DNA of 64,000 bases from Hyperoplus lanceolatus. Lineage: Eukaryota > Chordata > Actinopteri > Uranoscopiformes > Ammodytidae. Position 1 is the first letter of the stretch; each line of letters begins with the position of its first letter. The position numbers and the translations under genes were made by a program. The stretch covers positions 19,098,501 through 19,162,500 of the forward strand of contig CM049400.1 in the NCBI GenBank assembly GCA_026929865.2, given 5' to 3'. The notes beneath the pieces were generated by a model, which was not told the origin of the DNA, did not search any database, and worked only from the letters and a program-made list of their open reading frames with translations. Below, piece by piece: positions 23,655 to 33,401 of the stretch.

Positions 23655-23655
<1 letters not shown>
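22459..23655. other. Gene-free AT-rich region
   Basis: No coding feature is visible. A tRNA-derived SINE-like fragment lies at about 23240-23300 on the minus strand. The remainder is AT-rich DNA without recognisable structure. Confidence 0.5.
23240..23300 (-). repeat. tRNA-derived SINE fragment
   Basis: The minus strand reads GGAGGGTTGCTGGTTCATGT followed by GTGGTGCAGTGTTCGAGTGG, wording typical of the tRNA-related head of fish SINEs with a degenerate B box. It is short and isolated. Confidence 0.4.

Positions 23656-23695
<40 letters not shown>
23656..23695. repeat. (ATCT)n microsatellite
   Basis: About ten uninterrupted tetranucleotide units. Confidence 0.9.
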
Positions 23696-23696
<1 letters not shown>

Positions 23697-24522
23697 GGTT
23701 TTTCCAAGTTGTTTGGGAATTTCCTCTCTGCCAGGTAGGCGAGGTTAATTTGGCGACATGATGCAGCCATATTCGCATAAAGACAGACACAACCAGCGAC
23801 AGGAGGAGGGACAGGTGATTGTCGATGCCAAACTGGCTTTCTTGGACATGGCTCCCCAGTGCAAAGACGTCCTCTGTCCTGATTTCCTCTCTGACAAAGT
23901 GGCTACAACAACCTCATCAGGGGCTTTCCCTGCAGAGTGTTGACGTATTGCCCTCTCCGCAGCTCTCACCACCTTCAAAAAGAGAATTAGAAAATGTTAA
24001 AGCTGTGTCTGTTGTATGTCCTAGTAGAAGGGAGGAAAAACACAACTCCTGTCATATCTAACTCAAAGGGTTATTTCTGTTGGCTCGACAACTCCCCATT
24101 GTATGTGAAAGTATTTATTATTAATCTGTGAAATAACCCCAACACATGTTAAAATAACACTTTGGGAGTTGAATTCAACTGGGAAATGTTTAACCGTGAA
24201 ATTTTAACAATCTTGTCATAGGCAGACATCAAAGCAAATAATACCATTAAAAAACCTTACATTTGAACAGATTTATTTTTAAGTAGAACTTTATCAAGTA
24301 TTGATTATTGTATGAACAATTAATGTCATTGAACAACAAAAAGATTAATGTTGTTGTTGAGTAAACTAAAGTATTACTCATCTGTCTGATCCCACTCATT
24401 CAATAAATAAAGTCAAATGCCCCCAACCACCTACCCTGGCTGTTGACTTTAGTGAAATAACATAATAAATCAATAAGTTTCACTGCCATACAAGAACGCC
24501 TAAATAGTATACCTACTCTTAG

Positions 24523-24678
24523 AAGATGAGCGGGGAAAGCAAAGATGGACGGGACCCGTCTGATCCTGACAGTTTGACCAGTCCTGAAATGTTTACTGCA
24601 CAGCATGGTATCATCACTGGGGGCAAAACCCCTCTCTTTTAAGAGTGTCTTCTTCTCTGGTCACCAGCTTTGGGAAAC
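24523..24678 (-). pseudogene. THAP-domain exon remnant with a frameshift
   Basis: On the minus strand an acceptor (TTATTCCTCAAG) is followed by GFPKLVTREEDTLKREGF, then, one base out of frame, APSDDTMLCSKHF, then RTGQTVRIRRVPSIFAFPAH. This order (FPK, REGF, C-x2-H, TGQTVRIR, VPSIF, FPAHL) is the second half of a THAP zinc-binding domain, including the C-x2-H pair and the VPSIF motif. The first C-x-C half would be in an upstream exon, which I did not find. The single-base frameshift in the GGGTTTTGCCCCC run and the absence of further exons indicate a relic of a THAP gene or THAP-type transposase. Confidence 0.65.
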
Positions 24679-25041
24679 CTTGAGGAATAAGAAAAGAGAC
24701 AAAAGAAGTTACCATTTAGGTGATGGCCTTTACCAAAACCAATTTACATTTAAACTCAAGCTAAGGTTAAGGGGGAGCAATTAATTTCACATTGTAATGA
24801 CCTCCTTGGCAAAAATAGTTTCAGAGGGGGTCAGCCCATTTGTTTCCAACTATTATTTAGGCTACTATCCATGGCTTCCACATTTCTAGAACATTTTAAA
24901 AAGTTGGTCTTGTGTTAGGGTAAGGGATCAATCTTGAGAGAGGAGCAACGTGAGCATTAATTGAGTTTGATAACAATATTTAGGATAATCATTTCTATTT
25001 AACTGCTCCAACTTCAGTTTCACTGTGTTTCTCCCTTGTTT

Positions 25042-25078
25042 ACGAAAGTAGCCGTTTGTGTCAAACGGCTACTTTCGT
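25042..25078. other. Perfect 17-bp hairpin
   Basis: ACGAAAGTAGCCGTTTG (25042-25058), a TGT loop, then the exact inverse CAAACGGCTACTTTCGT (25062-25078). It is not within a gene. It may be the fused ends of a small palindromic element. Confidence 0.85.
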
Positions 25079-25851
25079 CGCCGTTTCTACTTGTTGTCGC
25101 CGTGACAGCGGGAGTCAGTCTAAAGTCAGATGATCACTTTGAAGTCAAAAAGTAAAATTATAAAATAAAGCCTGACCCTCTCGGCCTAACACTGTCAATC
25201 AGTCTGTCTGTCTGTCTGTCAGAAGAAAAAACATCGCCCCCGTTAAACGTGTAGCCTAGGCCTACACGAAAACATTGCAGTCGTGTAACCGTTAGACATG
25301 TTTGTAAACATTCACACCCTACATAGTTTAATTGGAATAAAGGTTACCAAACTTAAGTTACAGGGGAAATTGAATTGTTTGAATATTAAAGTAAGCAGAC
25401 GTTTAACCAGCGATGCAGTGTTACTAGCGCGAACAATTCAATTTCACCGTAGTTCTCCACAATGTAGGCCTAAGCTAGCTAATAATGACTAAAACATTTA
25501 CTTAAAAAATGGGGATGTCCCCCCCCCCAATAATCAGAAGACATACATTTTTTCCCCTCAAAAAGTAAGGAAGACAACCCTATTCTCCCCAAAAGAGGAA
25601 AAATAACAGTTCAGGATGTTGAAACATTGATATATCTCCTAATTGTTAATACATATTCCCCTAAGATATTAAAATGTAAAGTATCATAATAGTTCACACT
25701 GCTGCTATGTCATGAGTAGTGAGTCCTAGATTTATTTTTTTAACAATACAGTAGAGTAAATATTTGAAAGCAATACAGAATGCCTGAGAGCCTTACTGCT
25801 TTTTATAGCCTAACATTATATTTACATCATTGGGAGCCTGTTGTCTTTTCC
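25079..25851. other. Gene-free spacer
   Basis: Contains a short (TCTG)n run near 25201-25220 and a C-run near 25520. No gene or bounded repeat was recognised. Confidence 0.5.
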
Positions 25852-25855
25852 TTAA

Positions 25856-26777
25856 AGCCACTACGAGTAAGTCGGCACGTTGGCGACACCTTTGAACAAA
25901 TGCGGTAGTATTTTAACTACGCCAGCTGTCGTGAAGCTGTTTGCTAGCTCGTGCAGGGAGTGCAAGATTCAAATAATCAGGAAGCAATATGGTGCGTGTC
26001 CGTGTGTTGAAAGTGTGGAGGGCACCGGACTCTTTTCGGCTCTGTGAGTCTATGGGTGAGACAGCATCAACTAATGGCAGTAAGTGCTAAACACACCTGA
26101 TTGCAATGAGTTGATGCATTGTCACCTCTCACGGAGCTGAACGAGTCCGTGTCCTCACACCAAACGAATGAACGAGAGATGGCAGTTAGTTAGTATGGAT
26201 CACGATGAGGTAATGTGTTTATGTTGTAAATAATGACTATTTCAGATGAATAATGGTCATCTGATGATGCTGGTGAGGCAAAGTAAACTTTGTTTTAGTA
26301 GGCTACCGCTCATTCATTTAGGAGTAAACACTGCAGTCTAGGTTCGCTGCGTGAAATTGTGTATACGTTGCTTGGCAACGCCCTCCCGCCCGCCTATCAC
26401 TCTCCCTTTTAGCATTTCTTCATTGCATTTTCTTTTTTTTCTTTGATGGTTCAGCCCCGTTATCAGTCATTATGAACAAACAACTGTCTCAAACAAGGCT
26501 CCCGCTCCCCTTCCCTCACCTGGAGCCATAGGCTTCTCAAATCGCGTTCCTGCGCAGCACTGAAATCTGCGACCAATACGGATATGTGACCATAGAGCAT
26601 GCACGCGTGAACCGAAAATCGGACTGGGTGTACGACCAGATCAAATGCAGTAATAAAAACTATATAAAAAAGTCTTTCTTTGCACAGGTGGTCTCGTTTG
26701 CTGTTAAAGGTAATTTATGATTATGAGAGGAAACATGAGGCTGTTTAAAAGATATTTAAATGTTACTCGTTGCTGCT
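25856..26777 (+). mobile_element. TTAA MITE family A, copy 2 (complete)
   Basis: Flanked by TTAA at 25852-25855 and 26778-26781. The inverted ends are AGCCACTACGAGTAAG and, on the minus strand, AGCAGCAACGAGTAAC. The left 650 bp is homologous to 15227-15868. It has no coding potential. The TTAA duplication points to piggyBac-type mobilisation. Confidence 0.75.
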
Positions 26778-26864
26778 TTAACAGAATGTAGACATGTCCA
26801 CCATAAATAATTAAATACAGAAGGCATAAATAAGTACATTAAAATTCACCAGAATGCACAAAAT

Positions 26865-27020
26865 GGTATGTTTGAAGCACATTTTTTTCTGGGGGAGTAC
26901 CCCCAGACCACCACTTATGTTGAAGCGAAACCGAAGCCCTTGTGCTTGCCACCCAAAAATTAACACTGGTCCCATCCTGGCCACCCCAATGAAAATTTCC
27001 TGGCTCCGCCACTGTAGTTT
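26865..27020 (-). repeat. Degraded dispersed repeat
   Basis: The minus strand reads CAGTGGCGGAGCCAGGAAAT, GGGGTGGCCAGGATGGGACC and GGTCTGGGGGTACTCCCCCA, a wording common in animal interspersed repeats. It lies about 300 bp upstream of the gcsh start. Confidence 0.5.
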
Positions 27021-27307
27021 TCCCGATTATTTTTGTTTTAATTTGCTTAATTAGTAGGCCATATAGGTACGTGTATTTTTTGTTACTTTGTATTATCACC
27101 ACAGTACCAGTCTGGTTATACGAAATAAGATCCATACATTTCTGCACTGCTTCAAAATAACACCCAGCATTCCAGCAAACAGGCCTCATTACATGTTTAT
27201 TATAGCAGTGATTTTCTCCTTGATCGGTGGAGGGCAGTGAAGCTGCTACCGCTGCGTCCCATATACCAGAAGAAGCCGACCCTTGCTCTCATCATTAAGC
27301 GACAAAG

Positions 27308-30300
27308 ATGGCCGCCTGTGGGCTTCTCCGCTCCCTGTCTTCCAACTTTTTTACAGTTTTGCCTTCACTCTCCCGCACGGCACCGCTTTCATCGTTGCGG
27401 CTGGCGTCTCAATCTTATTTCGGAAGAACACTAGCCTCCTCTAGCCGAGTAACAGCAGGTATTCCCATCTGAATGTTGTTTTTTTTAACGTAGCGTGCTA
27501 GCAAAAATGTTGCGATAGCTAGAGGGTCACAGTAGACCAGAAGAAAGGGGCAGGAGACGCAGACTGCGCTGCTGTGTGTCTGTCAGTTTTTTGCCATAAC
27601 AAAATACTTCAAACTCTACTGGTGGAAGTCTCTCTGTGTGTTTTAAGTCTGTTGTGTTGTCTTGCAGCACTTAAATTCACAGACAAGCACGAATGGATCC
27701 GAGTAGAAGACGGCGGGGTTGGGACTGTCGGTATCAGCAACTTTGCGCAAGTACGTTTCCCTTCTCACACAGACATACACAAACGCACGAGCTCTCTCTC
27801 ACACTCGTGCATGCATAAGCCCACACTTAAAAATAAATTCATGCAGCTATGTTTGACCTTGCTGTATTGCTTGCAGGAGGCGCTGGGAGATGTAGTTTAC
27901 TGCGGACTGCCAGAGGTGGGAACTCAGCTGGCTCAGCAGGGTATGATGATAATAATAATAATAATAATAATAATAATTATAATAATACACTTTATTTGTA
28001 AAGCACCTTTTACACACGAAATGCAGCTCAAGTTCTTTGCAATATAGAAATGACGTGCACATAATGCAATTTAAGTTTCCTTTTTTACCACAACAAAAAA
28101 CTGGTGAAGTCGTTGCCAATTAAATTGTTAAATGTACCAGCAAAACGAACAATGACGCGTGCATTTGCTTGATCAACTTACATATGATTGATCTAAATTA
28201 GTCACTATTAGCATTGATCACAGATGTCAGCATTCAGTTAATATTTACTTACCAACTCAAGGGGGGACATTTACAGATAAATATAGTTTAATTTATTCTA
28301 CCTGTTTTAAGAGAATATGTTTCCTTCTTTTTAATGCACTTTTCATTTTAGTTTCGCTAAATTAATGATTCTGTATTATCCGTAACATTTGTGTTGACAA
28401 ACAAGCTGTTGCACATCTCCCTACATCCAAACATGCAAATGGTTGTAATATTCAGTTGGCGTGTCGCACCAAACATATACAGATGTCCTTGTGCCAAAAA
28501 ACACGTACCCTTTTAAGATCAAAGTAACTCCATATATTTGCCTGTTGTGTGTATTAACCGTTGAGATTACCTTAATTTTTTTGGTGTACTTTTATATATT
28601 ATATTTTTCAACATGTTCTCTTACAGACGAGTTTGGAGCTCTGGAAAGTGTAAAAGCAGCCAGTGAGCTCTACTCCCCTTTGACTGGAGAAGTTTTAGAG
28701 GTGAACGAACTACTGGCCGACAAACCTGGTCTGGTCAACAAGTCTTGCTACAAAGACGGTAAGGACACATACATAACGCCGTCCAGTCCACGTAGATCAT
28801 GATGGTATGTGAAGAAGACATTAGAAATGGAAGTGAAATTAAAATTATTTTGGTCCAGGTAAGAAAGCTTAGCAAGTGCAAATTGTAGGAGGATTAGGGC
28901 TGGGTAGCGTTAAATCTTTTTCCGATACCGGTTCCTGAACAATACTTTTTTTTTCGATACCAATTTGATGAAATCAGTGTAAACAACATGAAATGACTCA
29001 TTATTGACATTCCGATACCTTACATTTTTCGATACTCGATGCTATTGAGGCATTTCGGTAGGTACCGAAAAAGTATTGAACTTCGATACCCAGCCCTATG
29101 GATGATATTTGACACTATTGACCACCCTCTGGAGTCTAAGGTTGTTAGTTTAGTTTGTAAACTGATGTCAATCTTTTTTCATCTAAAACTTGTTGCCTCA
29201 GTTTACTTTTCATTGATGTATCTTTGTTTGTGCAGTGTTTGGAGTCAGTACACTACATACAGATAAATGCTTTGCCTATACAGGGTTCCCGTAGATCCTT
29301 AAAAAGTCTTAAATTCATAAATCTAAAAATAAGGCCTTAATTAGCATTAGAAGTCTTAAATCCATCTTTGAAAGGTCATAAAAATTGTAACACATGGTAA
29401 GTAGGATTTTATGACTGTAATTGGTCTCAAATCTTAAAATAATAGGTAACATTTATTTATTTTGAATAAATTGCCGAATAGCGGTAATGTCGCGCAATCA
29501 AAAGAGCGGAACCAACAAAACATTTGTTTGAGGCCGTGACTCAGAGCAGATGCACGTCGTTCAGGTAGCAGTAGCAGCATGTGTAGCAGTGGGCCCGCAT
29601 CACGGGAAAGTTTAAATTCAACGAAATTTGGCTATCCAACAAGGATTTTTCTGCCTGGCTGAAACTGGTACCGGCCTATTTATATCCCCATCTCTTCTCA
29701 ACCGGGACAGCAGTACCAAATCTCCGGGCAATGTTCGGTTGCACGCCTACTAGGGATGAGCCCGAATCCGAACATGTATTCGGAAAAGCATGAATAAAGC
29801 AGGCTTAAAGCTGGGGTGGATAACTTTTTCACTGTAATATTTGGTAAAAATGTCATATTAGCCATTCAGCTATATGTAGGTGACGTGGTCTGAGAATATC
29901 TACGCATCATTTTGCTCTCCCCTGCCTCTGTGTGCCGCCCCCAAAAATTTCCACCGCTCATGTACACTTTGACCAATCAGAGCGAGGCTCCGATTCGCCG
30001 TTCTTATTGGCTGTTGAGACTGTCCATTCACTTTGGAACCGACCTTGTTGCGTCAGTTGCGTGAGCGTTCACGACCCTAGCAGTCTGACAGTTTGGCACT
30101 ACGGCAGCCAACAAACAGCAATGTCTACAACTAAATGTCCTATTTCCCATTTAACAACAACTGCTTACACCGCTAAGAGAGCAAGGATACGAGGAAAGAC
30201 CGGGAAAGACACTAGTTGAAAAGACATTAACACGCATAACTCATTCGGAGGGAGGAGCTACAGCAGGTAGAGGGTGTCAGGGAGGGACCAGAGAGAACAC

Positions 30301-32068
30301 AAGTGGAGCGGTTGAGGTATTTGGATTCGAATCTCTATCCAAACTGCTATTTTCTCCCAAATCATATACCCCAGCTTTAACTAGAGTGGCACCGATCAGC
30401 TGTTCATCTCCACTGCCGTGGCGGAGAAGAGAAAGACTGGCTGCATTTATGCATGGCTCTGTGACCCGCGGTCTCTCTATATTCCGCTGGAATTGTATGC
30501 ACCCCGAGTCACCTTCAGCCCCTCCTGCCTTTCATTTATTTCAAACCTCTGAACGTGGACCACGTCTCTCTAGTAGCAGGCTGCGGGCTGTATAATGCCA
30601 TTAAATAGACAAATTTGATCTTAAAATATTTGATATGTGAGGCTTCGTCTGTTTAGTTCATACACTCTGTTTATAACTAAGAGATTTGCTGAAAAAAGTT
30701 TTCATTTTTGTGCGTTGATCACTTGTAGAGCACTAAACGTTGTTTCCTGGTCCAAAGTAATTATTCATTGAACCAAATTAGAAATTAAAAAAGAGAGGGA
30801 GATAGAGAGAGTGAGTGAGAGAGTAGAGGGAAATAAATTGGACAAAATAGATTGATTAGATCTAAGATCGATATATCATAAAACTGAGTTAAAACTAAAA
30901 GGGGAGAAAGATGAAAAAATAAAACGGACAAATTTAATTACTGTGATGTAATACTGTTCTGTTTTAGATTCTGAATGTTCAATGTCCCCCAGTCAAAGGG
31001 CTAGTTGGGCTCAGACAGTTCATATAACTTATGAGAGAGAGAAACAGATGAAAAGTACAGTATGAGGTAGAAATGTATCTCATAATTAATTATATGCCAA
31101 TATTAAATCAATTTGATGCACTGAAAGAACAGTAATTGCAAAAGAAAAATATTCATACATAAGCCCCGGCTGCATATCCGAATACAGATACATATATTTG
31201 TTGGTTGAACAGATACAGATAATGACTTATACGCTGAAAGCAGAGATACTGTGGTGTCTGAACACCGAGACAATAAGTTTTTCCTTTTCTGTTGATTGCG
31301 TTGTTGGTCTAAAATTTAATTTCAAGTGGCATTAAAAAGGTCTTAAAAAGTCTTAAATTTAACTTGCATTAAGCTGTAGGAACCATGCCTATACTAACTT
31401 TTATATGGCACTGATTGAGCAAATTTAAACAAACAGATTTTTACTGTTTTCAGTTTTACCAACCATAATAATGTATAGTAATTGTCTGGTTTAAGCAAAC
31501 TGCCTGCTAGCTTCAGAATATTTTGAACAGTAGGTAGCAGTGTCGCAACATAATAAAAAACAGAGCCAATTTAGGATAAATGATTAAGCCAGTTTTGTAT
31601 TACTAAAATGTATATGGAACCTTGTACCAATTTTTTATTTTTTTGGTTTTTATAGCGTATTTGTATCCTTCTTAAGTATGAACAATTTTTTAACTCGACA
31701 CTTGATCCATACTAATGATTTTGCATTGATTAGCCCATTTTCTATATTACAACTACTAAATGTGTTTTTCTGTGGCATACCAGTGTTTTACACTGACTTA
31801 TTCATTTTTTTCTTTCCTCCCAAACAGCAATTATTTTATGACTATGAAAATACACTCAGGGACTTTATGGATATAGTAATCCATTACTCTTAAAATTGTC
31901 TGTTTTTTGCTATTGTCTTACACCAATCTGATTTTTTGCTGACCCTCATTTTAACCTTTTTTTAATATAGGTTGGCTGATGAAGATGACCATTGCTAACC
32001 CTACAGAGCTTGATACTCTAATGGACGAAGCAGCCTATGAGAGATACATCCGCTCTATTGAGGACTAA
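27308..32068 (+). CDS. gcsh: Glycine cleavage system H protein, mitochondrial
   Basis: Exons 27308-27458, 27668-27750, 27877-27940, 28627-28758 and 31971-32068 join in frame to 175 residues (human is 173). Residues 1 to about 48 form an Arg/Ser-rich mitochondrial transit peptide ([20 protein letters not shown]). The mature H-protein follows: [40 protein letters not shown], then [20 protein letters not shown] with the lipoyl-lysine at K109, and the C-terminal helix [16 protein letters not shown]. The lipoylated arm shuttles the aminomethyl group between the P, T and L proteins. The ATG sits in AAAGATGG. All junctions are GT/AG. Intron 3 begins six bases before an (ATA)n tract, and intron 4 carries two DNA transposons. 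Confidence 0.98.
27944..27986. repeat. (ATA)n repeat abutting the gcsh exon 3 donor
   Basis: ATG-ATG-ATA then about eleven ATA/ATT units start immediately after the GTATG of the splice donor. The frames reading through it encode poly-Ile and are not genes. Confidence 0.85.
28895..29098. mobile_element. Short hAT-type MITE (about 204 bp)
   Basis: The ends TAGGGCTGGGTA (28895-28906) and TACCCAGCCCTA (29087-29098) are exact inverses. The body repeats TTTCGATACC or GGTACCGAAA words in both orientations, as in the very common fish elements with ends of this kind. It sits within gcsh intron 4. Confidence 0.8.
29281..31385. mobile_element. hAT-type element with 8-bp target duplication in gcsh intron 4
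   Basis: TGCCTATA at 29273-29280 and 31386-31393 is a perfect 8-bp direct repeat. The left end is CAGGGTTCCCGTAGATCC followed by TTAAAAAGTCTTAAATT. The right end contains the inverse words AAGTCTTAAATTTAAC and GTAGGAACCA, and has lost the expected final CTG. No transposase frame was found. A TTAA MITE is nested within it at 29809-30376. Confidence 0.75.
29809..30376. mobile_element. TTAA-flanked MITE nested in the hAT element
   Basis: TTAA at 29805-29808 and 30377-30380 flanks inverted ends AGCTGGGGTGGA and AGCTGGGGTATA (right end on the minus strand). The body contains a CpG-rich stretch with GACCAATCAGAGCGAGGC. It is therefore younger than the host element. Confidence 0.7.
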
Positions 32069-32525
32069 CCTAACACCTCCTCATAAGTGCTATACTCCCT
32101 TTCTCAATTTCAAACAACACTGGCAGGGAAATCCATAAATTGTGCCTGTGTCAGTCACAACGATATGCTTAGCATCGACCATCGGAGCTCAAGACCTACA
32201 GATTGCTGACCTGCCAGTGTTGTAGAGCTGTGAACTTTAGGAATCCTTTATCAACTGTTGAAGACTGAATTTAGGGGATCTGTCAATCTGCACCGACTGA
32301 ACATCCAATGTTGAGTTGTTGTAGCTTGAAGTCCCCACGCAGAAGAGACTGAGACTGAGTCGATAGAATTTTCCAAGCATTTTAATCAAAGGAAAACTTG
32401 AATTTCTGTTGTAGGACATTTGTTAGACGTAAAAAGCACTTTGGTCTATATGGTATTAATAATAATGTTGGTCTGCATTGCATGTATGACTGCTACACTG
32501 TAGACATGGAACCTGTAAATTAGAA

Positions 32526-32531
32526 AATAAA
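32526..32531 (+). other. gcsh: gcsh polyadenylation signal
   Basis: AATAAA lies 458 bp after the stop codon, and a GT-rich stretch follows. Confidence 0.7.
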
Positions 32532-33002
32532 CATTTCTGAAACATTGTGTTCTTTGGCATGTATTTATTCCCAAAGTTTATACTTTATATTATAAATGTG
32601 GGAAGAGTGGTTTAAAAAATACAGCTCTTCACTTGTCATTCTTTTGAACACATGATGCTTGACACAAATTTGTATTGCTTAAAAGTAAAAAAGACAATTG
32701 CAACAGTCAAAACATGTTATGTATACACCCACCCGCACATAATCATTACAATAATTTACTAACTTGTAGAAGTTAGTAAAATGTGCAAGTATATACAAAA
32801 AGGTAGCACCACAACAACCAAAATAATAGGGAATCGAAATACTAGATTGTGACCTGAGAGAACCTCCAACTTGACGGAGTTATTTCCATACTCGCACTGA
32901 CTTAATTTAGTTTTTAAACTGAAATAGAGTGTAATTATTTCCCCCCACTTACAACTCAAACTCTAAAATGTATGAATATTTATGTGAAACATCCCTCATA
33001 TT

Positions 33003-33275
33003 TTTATTTATAGAGGTTAATCCCATTGAGATCGGAGACTCTTTTTCAAGGGAGGCATGTTTTCATTTACGTTACCATTCACACACACATCCATACACAG
33101 ATAGCAGGCTAATTATCAACATTCACACGAGGCAAGGAGTGTTAAGTGTCTTGCCCAAGGAGACAACAACCATGACACAAGTGGCAGGGCGGGGTAGACC
33201 ACCAACCCTTCGATCATTGGCCGACCTGAGCTACAGTTGCTCTGGTATGATACCATTGCTCAATGGCCGAGATTT
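33003..33275 (-). repeat. tRNA-derived SINE-like repeat between gcsh and the cryptochrome
   Basis: Read on the minus strand, a tRNA-like head (GTAGCTCAGGTCGGCCAATG, GGGTTGGTGGTC) is followed by TCTCCTTGGGCAAGACACTT and then the block shared with 16925-17055. It lies just beyond the cryptochrome stop. Its left edge contains TTTATT at 33003-33008, which on the minus strand is AATAAA and could serve as that gene's polyA signal. Confidence 0.6.
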
Positions 33276-33401
33276 GACTGAAAAGTCCATTTAAAAAGAA
33301 ATTACTTCACAAGTCTCTTGTAAGCATTGTCTCCAATGTTCAACACATTTTCCTCAGTCTGGTCACATATAACTTGTAAACTTCCATCATTGACCTCTGG
33401 G

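Noticed and set aside
23745-24061. Overlapping frames on both strands downstream of the THAP relic
   Set aside because: I looked for transposase or THAP-protein continuation (nuclease motifs) and saw none convincing.
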